A DNA stretch of 64,000 nucleotides from Blattamonas nauphoetae. Lineage: Eukaryota; Preaxostyla; Oxymonadida. This document shows, piece by piece, positions 21,364-33,652 of this stretch (the stretch's first letter is position 1; the number at the start of each line of letters is the position of its first letter). The notes under the pieces were generated by a model that saw only the letters and a list, made by a program, of their open reading frames with translations, searched no databases and had not been told where the DNA came from. The translations under genes and the position numbers were made by a program. The DNA lies in NCBI GenBank assembly GCA_033064195.1, contig JARBJD010000040.1, forward strand, positions 62,001 to 126,000, in the 5' to 3' direction.

Positions 21364-22019
21364 AGTTGCTTCAATACCGTCTCGCGAACAGCTTGTTGTT
21401 CATTCTCATCTTCAATTCCGATTCTTGCGAGATCATACGGAGAGGCGAGCAAGATTGAATAGTTGATGATTTTCAGGAGAGGGACGTGGATATCGACTGC
21501 TTCCGTGAATGAAAGAGACAGTGGATTGAGAGTGTTGATGAGTTGAGGGATCAAATCAGCTTTGACGAGGGCAAGTCGGATGTTCTGTAAACACCACAAG
21601 ATTAGACTCTCGAGCATCATCATTGCTGTTGCGGTGATGACACGATTTCGCGTGGAAATGAGCACCACAATGGACTGTACGAAATCTGTCGAAAAATCAC
21701 CACATGTTCGTCCATGGTTGCTCAGAAGAGCATGAATTACTTCTGGATATATTGGATCCAAAGATTCGAGAAATTTCACAGCCTTCGCTTCCAGAGAGTC
21801 ATCAAGAGTAGGTTGTAACTTCACTGTAGCAACGAGAGATCGATAGACTACGGAAATTTCGTCTTCAGATTCAGGCTTTTTCCCATCCCAATTCAGGAAC
21901 GGTGAACAGTCTGGAGAAAATGAAAAGTTGTGAGAAGACAAACCAGAGCGTGTGGTACTTGAAGAGGATCCTTTTGTAAAGATTACATTGCCCATTTCGA
22001 CAGATTCGGTCACAAGACC

Positions 22020-22035
22020 CTCGTTATGGGTCAGA
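22020..22035 (-). promoter_or_regulatory. candidate core promoter motif, copy F
   Basis: Exact consensus TCTGACCCATAACGAG, 24 nt before the ATG at 21995. The fold-back element begins only 6 bp upstream of it. Confidence 0.7.
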
Positions 22036-22041
22036 ACAATA

Positions 22042-23846
22042 CAGTTTGTTCAAAAAAGATGTTGATCTGTTCAAAAAATGTGTTGATCTGTTCAATAAAT
22101 CAATCCCATTATAGTGTTTTTTCACGTCGGGACCACTTTCTTTGACCGACTCATATCTCATTTTGGAGTGTATCCTTGGACAGATAGTGACTTAAAAGAT
22201 GGTCTGCTTTCATTTTCGTGTAAAAGATGCACATTTTGTCGAGTTTTGCTGACCATTTTTTTCTCTCACGTGTTTCCTCTCAATATTCTTATTTCTCTCC
22301 TCCAGGACAAAATACAACAGGAGCATGACATTTTACTCGTGAGATTGAGCTTTCGGCATTCATACATTCCAATTATCGAAATTGACGTTCCCAACCATCT
22401 CGCATTGACAATTTGGAACGTATGCTTTTTTAATACTTATATCAAATCATGCTCTTTCACACTCTTAGGATATAGATTCTGTTATGAATGGTTATATGGT
22501 GGATGAATGGATCATCAGCTCACAAACCATCTCAGAACAATCGATCTGACGCATTCCATTGATCGGGCTTGATCCTGCTTTTCACGGGTATTGTCAATTG
22601 TTTTCTTCATTTTATTCAAGGTTCATTCTCAACAAGACCGAGATGAGCAATTTTCCAGGAATCTACACCCCAACATTGAGTAACCGTCATGTCACGACAT
22701 GTATCCGTTTTTAGACTTGCTTTCCCCTTTCTACACATTAATTCCCATTCATTCTTCTCTCATCTCTTCTCGATCGTTATTTCATCATCTATCCATTCCA
22801 CAGTTGCCACGTCATGATCTCACAGTTCACTTTCTTTTGAGCGGACAAATATCCAAATAAAGTTGATCCAAGGTGGGAAAGAGTGTCTGGGTTGGAAATA
22901 AGGAATCGGATCGTACCAGAAAAAATGTGTCGAAACGATATGAGTGAATAAGTTGACGAGACGAAATTTCCAGCCGTATGATTGTTCATATCCTTACAAA
23001 GGAGAAAATTGAGAATGAGTGGGGGTTTTTGAAATGAAAATTCAAAATTCAGGAGATTTTCAGAGGTCAATCAAAAGATCCAAGGAGAGTTTATCTGAAG
23101 TGGTTACTGTGGAATGGATATGAAATGAAATACAGTAAAAAAGGAGATAAGAGAAGAATCACCGGGAATGAATGTGTTGAAAAGTGAAAGCAAGTTCAAA
23201 GATGGATATTCGCGGTGAGATGACAGCTTTTCAACAAAGGAGAAGAAAATATGGTAATTTGATCATATCGCATGAATCAGTCGAGTGATCTGCGAAAAAC
23301 GATGAATAAATGAATGAAAACACATGAAAACCAGATTATTGACCGGTGAAGAGAGATTTTACGATCGATGGTTTGGTGATGGATTGTGACCTGATGATCC
23401 ATTCCTCTTCGATATAACCATTCATAACAGGATCTGAAGACTGAGAATGTGAGAGCGGATGACTTGAAAATGTGTTTAAATCGCATCCATTCCACAGAAT
23501 CAAGGGATAACGAAAGCGATCCTCAAATCTGAGAATAGGAACGGAAGAATGCCGAAAGCTCAATCAGCAGAGTAAAATGTAGTTTTGATGAAGGATCAAG
23601 GTCTGTTTGAGAGCAAGACGTAAAATAAGAACAATGAACATTGATGAAAAATGTGGGCAGAAAATGTCAACAAAATGTGTATCTTTCACACGAAAAAGAA
23701 AGCAGACCATCTTTTAAGTCACCATCTGTCAGTGGGTACACTCCAAAATGAGATATGAGTCGGTCAAAGAAAGTGGTCCCGACGTGAAAAAACACAATAA
23801 TGGGATGTATTTTTTGAACTGATCAACATCTTTTTTGAACAAACTG
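22042..23846. mobile_element. 1805-bp fold-back element, TA-flanked, in the F promoter region
   Basis: Very long imperfect inverted arms of at least 400 bp: the left arm from CAGTTTGTTCAAAAAAGATG rightwards matches the reverse complement of the right arm, including CACGTCGGGACCACTTTC and TGAGCTTTCGGCATTC. TA at 22040-22041 and 23847-23848. Joining the flanks at TA restores the upstream sequence seen in other copies (GCAAAGAAAGAGAAAGAGAT and on). No transposase recognised; the TA target and CAGT end suggest Tc1/mariner mobilisation. Confidence 0.85.
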
Positions 23847-23848
23847 TA

Positions 23849-25385
23849 CAGCAAAGAAAGAGAAAGAGATTAAATGGACGTTGAAAAGAAAGAACTAAAA
23901 TCAACCAACGCAGACTCTGACGATCAATGAATGAAGACAGTGTGTGTGAGAAACAGACCATATGAAAGATGGATACATCAATGGAATGAACAGTGTGTGG
24001 ACGAACCGCAAAGGAGTAATGCAGACGAAGTAAGGATGAGCAACGGACGGACAAAAAGACGTTCAACTCGGACAACGGACAGCGGACAGGTCCAAGTGAA
24101 AAAGAAGTGCTTCATGTGGCCTAAATCAATGTGATTGACACTCAATTCGTTAATAAATAAGTGAATAGTGGTGATTAAATTCAGATTTTGTCTTTCATCA
24201 AAATGATAAACGAGTACTAGAGAATTTGGACAAAAAGACCCATTAATTGCAGAAATGTCCGAGCTTGTCCGATCTTGGACATTCACTCAATTGTTGAAAA
24301 AACGAATCATCTGAATTTCTTCACAATCCAATTGTGATCAGATCAAAATGGACAAAACTGTCCTGTCCTGGACATGTCCGGATCGTCCTCCCCATCTCAA
24401 GTTAATTTCGTCGTCCCATTTCTTTCAGGGTCACTTAAATCGGTTTTCACTTCGAAATTCCATTCTTCACATCATTTTCTAGCAACCACTCATTCTGCGA
24501 TACTTTTATAAACTCATTCCGGGAATTCAGTTCATTTCCGATTTGACACATTATTTCTCTTTCAATGATGTTACACGTCAGAATTCAGTCAATGATAGTA
24601 GTATCTTATTTCAAACATGATCGAATCAATTTGCCTTCAAAATTCGCCGCTCTGTTGCACACTTTGTTGGTTTGTTGATGATCTTGACTGGTATCTCGTT
24701 CCTTTTGGTTCAAGATGTTTTCTTATAAAGAAATTTCTCATTTTGAATCCAGATACGATGCTTTCTCGCCCTTATCCAAATGAGATGGTCGTTACACTCT
24801 CATTTGTCGCCCTAAATGAACGGATCGTTTTCTACCTCGAAATAGTCTGTATTACACTTTTTCCGAATCAAAATGATTCATATTCATATTATTGATCGCT
24901 TTTTCACATTTATTATTGTTGATCTTCCCTCCAGAAGGCAGATTGACCTGTCGATCCTGTGAAGACGGAATAGATGAGGCCAAAGGAGGACAAACCGAGC
25001 TGATTCGTAAACAATGAACTGGGAGTTGGGACGAAGAGACAAAACAGAGTGAGAGGAGAGGACGATCTTCATAATCGAGGGTCCGAGCTCGTGAACAATG
25101 GAGTTGGAGAAAAGAACGAAACGGAAACATCAAACGAAACCAATTTGAAAAGTATGCTTCTCCCTACTCTGACTTACAGATATTTCTTCATTTTTATGAC
25201 AATAAGTGTCCTGACTATACAGAAATTTAAAGTGGAACAGTTAATCGATAAAACATGAGACAGACATCTCAGAAAGATGCAGAACGTATGTAATCATTCG
25301 TAAAGTGAATGAGGTTTTTTCAGTCCATCCCTTCCTTCTCACAGCCACTCACATCTATTCATCTCCTCCTCCACCCTCATGAGAT
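23849..25385. other. intergenic, no gene recognised
   Basis: 23849-24000 is the displaced upstream flank of copy F. From 24060 to 24390 there are many short GGACA/TGTCC words (for example CGGACAACGGACAGCGGACA). The rest to 25385 is AT-rich with only short overlapping ORFs. Confidence 0.45.
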
Positions 25386-25388
25386 CGA

Positions 25389-26998
25389 ATGACAGAATGG
25401 GAAAGGAAACAGGTGACTGAGAGAGAAGAGCGAGAGAAAGAGGAAGAGAAGCGGAGAGAAGATGAGAGAAAGCAGATTGAAGAAAGGGTGATGAAGGAAT
25501 TGGAGGAAGAACGAAGAAAGGAAGATGAGGAAAAGCGAGGCGAGAAGAAGATAGGAAGAGGAGAGAAGAAGAGGAAAGAATTGAACGAGAAGCGAAGCGA
25601 AGATGGGAAGATGAAGAAAGACGAAGCAAAGAAGATGCGAAACGATGGGAAGAGGAAGAGCGAAAGAAAATTGAAGAAAGAGTGCGGAAAGAACTCACTG
25701 AAGAGAAGCAATGAGAAGAGGAGAGAAAGGAGGAACTTCGAAAGGAAGAAGAACGGAAGATGAAGGAAGAAGCAAAAAGGAAGGAAGAAGAAGCGAGAAG
25801 GAAGGAGGAAGAAGAGAAAAAGCGAATTCAGGAACGAGTGAGGCGTGAAATCGCAGAAGAGAAGAAAGGAAGAGGAGAGGCGAAGGGAGGAAGAGAAGAA
25901 AGCGAATATTCCCCCAAAGAAGTCAGAATGGGAAAGGAAGCAAGAAGCTGAACGAGAAGCAGCGGGAGAGAAACAACGAAAGATCAGAGAGGATTTGGAG
26001 CGAGAGAGACAACGAGCAGCTCAGAAAGACTCAGCGACGATCGAGACAGGATCGAGTGTGTCAAGTGCGTTTGCTCGCTGGGGCATTGGGAAGATGATCG
26101 ACACTGGAGTTGGATCTCGTCCAGTCGGTCCCCAACTGACATCATCGTCATCTCGAGGCAACTTCTCTCAGAAACGAGAAGAAGACGAACGAAAGAAAAA
26201 GGAAGAAGAAGAACAAAGAAAGAAGGAAGAAGCAAAACGTCAAAAGAGGAAGCAGACCGGAGACAAAAGAGATCGATGAGGAGCGCATGCGAGCCGACAT
26301 GCTCAATCGGGAAAGAGAGGCTGAAGAGGAAAGAAGAATCCCACAGGAGAAGGACGATCAAGACCGCGAAGAGAAGGAGCGTTTGAGACGGAAAGAGGAT
26401 GAGAATCGGCGAGAACAGGAAAGACGGGAGGAGAGAGAGCGGAATGAGAGGATGGAAGAGGAAAGGAGGAAAGAGGAGAAGAGGAGGGAAGATGAGGAGA
26501 GAGAAAAAGGAGAGAATCAAACGAGAAGTTCAGGAGACGCTTCGGAAGGAGAAGGAAGCGGAAGAACGAAGGAAGAAAGAGGAACAACAAAAGGAGGAGG
26601 AGAGAGAAAGGGAGGCCGAACGAAAACGTCAAGCTGAAAGTCAGAAAAAGTCAGAGTGGGAGAGGAAGCAAAATGCTGAGAGAGAAGCAGCGGAAGAGAA
26701 GCAGCGAAAGATCAGAGAGGATTTGGAGCGAGAGAGGCAACGAGCAGCTCAGAAAGACTCAGCGACGATCGAGACCGGATCGAGTGTGTCCAGTGCATTT
26801 GCTCGCTGGGGCATTGGGAAGATGATCGACACGTCCAGTTCTCCAGCTCGCCCAGTTGGCCCGTCAACTTCAACTGGTGCGAGTTCACGCGGCAGCTTCT
26901 CTCAGAAACGAGAAGAAGACGAACGAAAGAAGAAAGAGGAAGAGGAACAACGAAGGAAGGAGGAAGAAGGAAAGCGGCACTTCGACAATGTGAACTAA
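25389..26998 (+). pseudogene. Glu/Lys/Arg-rich coiled-coil gene with a duplicated module, broken
   Basis: Purine-rich sequence gives charged helix text in several frames. Two tandem copies of one module are clear: 25925-26240 and 26648-26980, each running SEWERKQ..EREAA, KIREDLERERQRAAQKDS, ATIETGSSVSSAFARWGIGK, MIDT, a short Ser/Pro linker, then FSQKREEDERKKKEEEEQ. The SSAFARWGIGKMIDT core is non-repetitive and looks like a real functional motif. The frame shifts several times between 25389 and 26640, with a TGA within the helix text, so the gene appears broken, although short introns cannot be excluded. The last module ends HFDNVN with a TAA at 26998. Confidence 0.55.
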
Positions 26999-26999
26999 A

Positions 27000-28320
27000 C
27001 CTCCTGGGAAACACCCACACCCTCACAAGATGATACTGAACCATCCCGAGACTCCACTGACCCCCTTTCCATTTTCATCGATGAATGTCGGACCAGCCAG
27101 CGGGCGTGTGTGGCAGATCTGACAAGAATGACAAGACAGGAAGCAGCGAAATGAAGAGGAGAGAAGAGGAGATGAATCGGAGAATGAGGAACAACGAAGT
27201 TGATCCGAGACGAAGGGAGAGAAACGAAATGATGAGAGGAGACACTCCGAAAGGAACTTCCTCACAATCAGTCCATCAAAAACCACATAAAGGCCATACC
27301 GACTCGATCATTCGTTCTCGTCCTTCCCTTCCACACCTATTTCTATCCATCCTCTTTCTCTTCTCCATCCAACTCTTTCTCTTCATCTTCTCTGTTCTCC
27401 ATCACATCTCTCTTCATCTTTTCCTCCTCTCCTATTTCTTAAAAATGATTCAATTCTCCAAGTTAGTCAATAAATTTCAGAAAAAGTTGATCAAACCCTT
27501 TTTGAAAAGTTACGAGCAATGACATCCTAATTAGGCGCTGTCCGAGGACGGACAGCGCCTCACCTTGTCCGGACAATTGCTCCTCCCTAAGACGAAGAGA
27601 TCCAGACGTCATCGTTTGCCAGTTTTCACGGTTCTCATCCATCCCTTCCAATCAGTCTGTCGACAGTGTATGTCGAATGAGCGTGTTCGAATCACCTTCC
27701 AACCGTCCAGCGAACGGCGATGTGCACAACAATCATTGCGGCCGCTGGTTTCGCTCAAGTCCAGTTCGACCCCTCTCCCCAATTGTGAAGGAGCAGCGAT
27801 TGCGGGACGATGCGCACAGGCGAGACAGATGCCACAGTCCAACATGTCAGTACCCATCCGTTTCAAACATGAACAGTCCCTTTTGCGTCTCCAAGCATCT
27901 CATCCTCTCTTTCCCCTCCACACATCCACCCACCAGCCACAACGCCGAGTGAATGATCCTCATCTCCCACAACCCACGTGCCCACAGCACTTCCACCAAC
28001 AATGTCATCACAGGCCAAGCCACCAATCACGACGGGCACATTCAACTTTGGACGGTGTGCGATCAGCTGAGAGTGTCAGAGAACAGTAGAACAAGCAGAC
28101 GCAACAACTTCTTATTCTTCTCGTTCTGCCTGTTCAATTTGCGGCTTTATCAGGGCGAGATCGATCAGGATGCTCACTGCATTCCCTCTCCTTCCTTCTC
28201 CTTCCAACCATCCACGACGACGGCTGATGGAGAAGCTCTCGTGTCATCTCTCCGCCCAGCATCCCCACACAGATGCCGGGATTGGTGACACTGAATGGCG
28301 GAGTTTGGTTCCTGTCTGTT
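27000..28320. other. intergenic with low-complexity and decayed coding remnants
   Basis: Continues with purine-rich then pyrimidine-rich DNA (27085-27522 plus is open for 145 codons but low-complexity). From 27560 to 28300 short frames on both strands look like further remnants of GC-rich surface-type genes. No start, end or domain could be assigned. Confidence 0.4.
27533..27560. repeat. perfect 12-bp inverted repeat
   Basis: AGGCGCTGTCCG, a 4-base AGGA loop, then CGGACAGCGCCT. The GGACA words resemble the clusters near 24060-24390 and in the TTAA-flanked element. It could be a transposon end or a stem-loop; function unknown. Confidence 0.8.
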
Positions 28321-28480
28321 TCTATTCAAGTCGCGGCATCTTCATTCCTAACTTGATGTTCCAGTCCATCGAATCGAAAATGATGGTCATTCCAAAGTCT
28401 TCTTCTTTGTGGTTGTGCAGTCTTTGTTCAGACACACTTCAACTCCTCCAATCCTCACCCATCAATTGCATTACCTGATC
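28310..28480 (-). pseudogene. relic of a family tail
   Basis: TGTCTGTTTCTATTCAAG begins a tail-like stretch that on the minus strand reads LEEFEVCLNKDCTTT and IRWTG-like text in place of the normal LEDVIEEKLQNDK...IRWNN. Too short and altered to be functional. Confidence 0.4.
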
Positions 28481-28599
28481 GACTGGCATCTCCCCCTTGT
28501 TCGTTCCATTCTTCGCAGCCATCCATCACTCCATCCACACAAACTCCCAGTGATTGTCAGCATCCATCCATCCATCGACCCCTTGCTTTCCACTAGCGA

Positions 28600-28815
28600 G
28601 CAGGGCGAGCGTGCGAGAGTGGCGACGAAGGAGAGCGAGAGTGAGGCGAACTTCGAGTGAGACTGGCGAGAGAGAATCCCAATGGTCCGGGCAAAAGAAA
28701 CCATGAGATGATGACAGAGGCCACAAAGATTTCACACAAACTGTGGTTGATGTCCAAGAGGAGTCAGAATCAGGGTGGAAAGTTCGCGGGTTTTTGTCTG
28801 TTTCTATTCCTGTTA
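28600..28815 (-). repeat. conserved 3' block of copy G
   Basis: Landmarks present with changes, for example ACACAAACTGTGGTTGATG in place of ACACAAACAGTGTTTGTTG. Confidence 0.65.
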
Positions 28816-29252
28816 TCAAAGGTTCATGCCCAGCAGGATGTGCCATTCAATTGAGTTGGAAACAATACCAACTCCAAAGTATCCTCCTTTGTCGGTTTAC
28901 AGCTTTTCCTCCATCACATCTTCGAGGCCTACCATTCTCAACTGCCGATGCATTGTTTTCCACATATGGCGCTCTGCTCCCCTTATTTTGTTCCATTCCC
29001 ACTGAGTCTTCATCATGTCATACAGAAAATTCCAGATTGAGTTATTATTTTTGAAGAATGTGAGGCAGCTTGGAATCGTGAGTAAGACTGGCATACGAAG
29101 AATAAAGTCCATTGTCGGTTGATGGTATGGACATATCCGGAGTAGAGAGGCGAGGAGTCTCATGAAATATCTGGATTGCTCGCCATCGATGAGTGAATAT
29201 CGGTTCACGCACAAATGCCAAATATACAGCTCGACTAGTTCTGAATTGCATT

Positions 29253-29480
29253 GTAATTTTTCAGAAATATACTTTAATTATTCAGAAATGAACATAATTT
29301 TTCAGAAATGTACTTTAATTTTTCAGAAATGAACATAATTTTTCAGAAATGTACTTTAATTTTTCAGAAATGAACATAATTGTTCAGAAATGAACAGAGA
29401 TTGTTCAGAAATGAACAATGATTCTTCACAAATGAACAGTGATTTTTCTGAAATGAACACTAATTTTTCAGAAATGAATG
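29253..29480. repeat. subterminal repeat array of the mariner element
   Basis: About ten units of 22-23 bp containing TTCAGAAATGAAC or TTCAGAAATGTAC. Inverted counterparts lie at 31263-31400 and 33657-33730. Such arrays are typical transposase-binding sites (inference). Confidence 0.85.
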
Positions 29481-29652
29481 ATCAAAATGAGTTGTCCAAA
29501 TGCAATTTCGTAACCATATTCAGTCTTCTGAACAATGAAAAAAGGTTGATCGGACCCTTAAATTGTCTCAAAAAATTACGCGTAACCATTTTCGAATGTG
29601 ACATCAGATGATAAACGGAGAAGATTTTTCTGGAAAACCATCGTGAAATTTC

Positions 29653-31168
29653 ATGGAACGCTCCTTTTCTCTCATCGATGATGAATCTGAGACTGACGAG
29701 TCTCAAAACTCACCGATCACCGAAAGACAAATACAATACCAATCTCTCAACGAATCGGATGGATGGTTCTTTGGTGATGAAGTTGTTGATTGTGAATCTG
29801 GGATGGAAAGTCAGCAGGATGGGCTTCTCACAGGCGGATTCAGTCAGGATTTTATTCGAACAAGTCTCAAACGATCGAAAGATGAACTTCGAAGACTCTT
29901 GCCAGAAAGAATTGAAGCAGTTGATAGTGCAAGCCCACCTGAACCTCTTATTCCACAAGATCCTCATGAGTTTGTTGAACTACCAGCTCCTCAGAAGATG
30001 AAACGTGGTCGTCCAACTTCTCGTCCTGCCCCAAAGCCCCGACGATCTTACACCATTCTCACGCCTCGTGAACGCGACTTGGTCCTCGATGAAGTGAAGG
30101 AAGGGAAGAAGTACGATTTGATTGTCGAAAAGTGGAACATCTCGAAAGGAACAATCAACAACATCGCATCTGGAAAACCTGCTCCCAAACCTCGTGGGGG
30201 AGCAGTCTATCGAAAAATCACTCCAGAAATTTCACGATCAATGAATGATGCAATTCTTCAAAACCCACTCTTGAAGGGAGAAGAACTCAAAACTCTCGTC
30301 GAGGATAATCATGGAACATCCGTTGCAGTGTCGACAATCAATGCTCACCTAACTTCACCAAAAATGGTGGAACACGGGTGTACAAAGTTCACTGTGAAGA
30401 AAGTCGAGCTGCTCCAACACGAACGCAATTCGGAGGAAACAAAGGACGCGAGACTCGACTATCTTCAGCGATACGCAACAACATTCTCTCAAGGTGGATT
30501 TGCTGTCTACATCGACGAAACTTCCTTCAACAAGACCTGCTTCCAAAATCAAGGTCGTGCTCCAATCGGTCAGCGTTGCCTTCAACGAGTTCGTCGATTG
30601 CAAACTGAAAATCTCACTGCAATCACAGCGATCTCTGAAGCGTGGGGTGTTGTTCATGTGACGTGGGTTCAAGGAACTGTGTCTGCCCTTGAATTCCAAC
30701 ATTTCCTCCTCTCACTTTTTGGAGTCCCTTCAAAGAAGAACGAATGAAAGCTGCACACTGATTCTGGACAATGTTGGCTTGCATAAGACGGATGAGGTGA
30801 AAGAGCTCATCAGATCGAAAAATTACACAACTCTGTTCACTCCACCAAATTCCTGTGAGCTGAATCCGATCGAGTACGTCTTTGGCATGTGGAAAGGTGG
30901 GAGTTCGATTCCTTCTCATGTCAGAACAGAGGATCAACTGCGGATTCATCTTTCGGAATCTCTCAGTGCAATTCCTCATCGTAAGATATCCGCGGCCATC
31001 AGATTTGTGTCTCTCAGACTTCATCCAATTGTCGCTCGCCGAGGTGATTTGGCTCTCAATCGAACACAAGAACAGTTCAACCGCGATTCGAACGGCCCAC
31101 AAGCTCCAAGTCCGCAAGCAATCATGCCACCAGACCAAGGACCACGAGTGGAAGAACCTGAAGAATAA
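29653..31168 (+). pseudogene. mariner-type transposase, one frameshift
   Basis: The first frame (29653-30747) contains an AT-hook-like RGRPTSRPAPKPRR, a helix-turn-helix stretch EKWNISKGTINNIASGKP, and the first catalytic Asp in VYIDETSFN. The second frame (to 31168) carries the second Asp in LILDNVGLH and the Glu in NPIEYVFGMW, 34 residues later (DD34E spacing). The two frames switch near 30715, around CACTTTTTGGAG: one extra base there would explain it. No plausible intron spans the switch. A Glu/Asp-rich N-terminal extension of about 100 residues precedes the DNA-binding part. Probably inactive. Confidence 0.8.
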
Positions 31169-31410
31169 ACTGCTTCATCAATAATTCACCACACAAGAGT
31201 GTTTCCCTTCGTTCTGTCAGTCTTTTCTAAAACGAGTGGTCTAAAATAAAGCCGAAAAAGAGCCGTTCATTTCTGAACAATCACTGTTCATTTCCGAATA
31301 ATCATTGTTCATTTCAGAAAAATCACTGTTCATTTACGAATAATTCATGTTCATTTCTGAAAAATTAAAATTCATTTCTGAACAATCATGTTCATTTCTT
31401 GGCCTGTTAA

Positions 31411-33652
31411 GCTGTGTCCAGTCGAGGTGTGATTGTCCAGTCCAATGTCCAGTCTCCTATTTGGGCGTCGCGGCGCTGGTAAAAATCTATTATGCTTTCG
31501 ACAGCTCGATCTCAATACGAATCGTGGTTGGAGGGATGATATTAAAGAAAGCATCCACTGAATGCCTATGAAAGAGGATATCTCCTGCCCACATACACGT
31601 GAAGAGAGTTGGGGATCGATTAAGGAACAGCATGGGTTCGATCAAAGAGTGAATCTCACTCTTGGTGTTTTCTGCGTTCAGACAAGAAAAGAACGAGATA
31701 CATACAAACAAATGGCATATCTCAAAGAATGAGGAATGAATGATGTGGGATCTGATGAAAACAGAATGCGAATGAATGTGCAAATCCTCCTCTCCCTACT
31801 CTTCATGTTCTCTCGCTTTTATCATCTCCTCATCATGCTTCTTTGTACTCTTCTCTCGTTGTGTTCTTTCTCCAATTCTAGACGGCGTCTGTTTGTTAAG
31901 TTGAGTAGTCCAGATAAACATGGTGAGGAGTCAGATATAGTTCAGATTTGAAGATTTGCTGTTTCGGATCATCGCACGGGTTCGACGAGACGATAAATTT
32001 CGAGCATCCTCTTTGTACGAGGAGTTGGAGTATCGCTCACTCGCCTGATATTCTTTTGACTCTCACAGAGTGTGGATGAAAACTGAATCGACACAATCGA
32101 TTGATGTGTTGCTTGTTGAACACCAGATGCTTGGAACAATCACACTGGATCGACGGAAGAGAAGCTTCAGTGGCGACAAAGTTGAATCAACTTGGGAGAA
32201 GATAGAACGATAAAAATGAATATCACACCACTTCCGAACTAAGTTTCGATTGAAGGAGATGAGGGGGGAGACTAGAAGGGGTGTTTAATTCGAGAAATGT
32301 TGTCATTTGTCCTTTTCTGTTCTTCGTTTGATCCTGGACAAGTTCGAAGTGTCGATGATGGTTGGGATGAAAGGGGGTAATTATGGAGTTTGCGCATCGA
32401 TAGAATCGTTTTTCAATCACAAAGAGTAACTTAACACCGATCAATCGTCGGATATTGTTCGGATGCGTTAAGGTGAACTCGTCGTTCAACCAGTACAACT
32501 CCGCAAACATTGCTTCATGTATTTTTCTAAATGGAGTGAATGAGAAGACGTTGAAAGTGGAGAGGTGGGAATGCACACTGTAGTGATTTCGTCCCCGTTC
32601 GAGAGATGTCGCGTTCACCACATCCAATTCTGACTCCTGTTCCTCATTGTCGAAGATCAAGACAGGAAGATGATGTGCTTCAATTCCTTCTTCCTTGTTT
32701 TTCTCTCCTCCGCTTCTTTCCGCTCACCTTTAGATTCTTTCGCTATCTTCTCTTATCTGTCCCTCAGTCCCTGTTCAAATGAGAGAAGTGAATATAAGAG
32801 TGATGAAGGACAAATCAAATCAAAAAAACGTCAAAAAGAAAATAAGCGAGAGATGGCTACCGAAAATAGCAACTCCACCATCCTTGGGCATTTTGGGGCA
32901 CAATTTGTCCATCATTGTGAAAGGTTCCTTTGTACACATTCGAATTTCTTCATCTTTCCACATGATGACTGTCGTTCGTTTCTTCTCAGAGCAGAAGGGG
33001 AACGGAAGAGGGATTGTGTCGACTTGTCGCATGTGGATGAGTGATCACTCTGTTCCTGCGAGAGATTGAGATAGAGTGTGTGAAGGAGGTGTCAATACAT
33101 TGAAAAAAAAGAGAGAAAACACTGTCAATGACGATTCAAACCGTTGTGAGTTTGGCCACATCCAGGGCCAGCAAAACGCAGAGATGAAGACATTGCAGTG
33201 CCCAAACAAAGAGAGGAGATCTAATATTAATCAAAAAAGTGAGAGATAAGTGGAAAAATCAAACTGCAATCGGAATTGAGAATGAACTGTGTCCCTTAAT
33301 AGGTGTCGATTGGACAGTCCAGGACTGGACAGTCCATTGGACAGTCCAATTTGGCCGACTCTTCAAAACCTCAAAAAACAGGATGCACTAATTGAGGAGA
33401 CCCCAGAAAATACCTGCCATCGAATTGTCCAATGGTGTCCAATGGTGTCCAATCATGGGTGGATCAAGCCGATCCTCGCATGTCGCAGAATGGACTCTGA
33501 TTCAAGCCATTTCGCCCTTTCTCGTGTTATTATGATCAATTCTTTGTGAAATTGAATGGAGAAATGATTTTAGGGTGAAATGAACGAGATGAAAAAAGAG
33601 TGTCCAATTGAGGTCAACTGTCCAGTCCAACACTGGACAGTGTCCAATCCAC
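31411..33652. mobile_element. 2242-bp TTAA-flanked insertion inside the mariner element
   Basis: TTAA at 31407-31410 and 33653-33656; joining the flanks restores the right subterminal array (GGCCTGTTAACAGACC). The ends do not form a clean inverted repeat but share GTCCAGTCC/GGACTGGAC words, which also cluster at 33312-33460. A TTAA target suggests piggyBac or Kolobok type. No transposase recognised. The only sizeable ORF (32223-32660 minus, 145 codons, SFTPFRKIHEAMFAELYWL and on) has no motif I know. Confidence 0.7.

Larger units (their letters stand above)
18493..21995 (-). pseudogene. armadillo-like family protein, copy F, split by a transposon
   Basis: The N-terminal part (21368-21995) and C-terminal part (18493-18938) flank the 2425-bp element. 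Removing 18939-21367 (the element plus one AGTT) rejoins them as ...LKQLLVPSEQYIW... in one frame of 357 codons plus stop. The original family start position now reads GTG (22013), but an ATG at 21995 lies at the standard 24-nt spacing from the motif, so I take that as the start (MGNVIFTKG). As it stands, the N-terminal part ends inside the terminal repeat after KQLGDSK. No other defect is visible, so the insertion is young. Confidence 0.85.
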
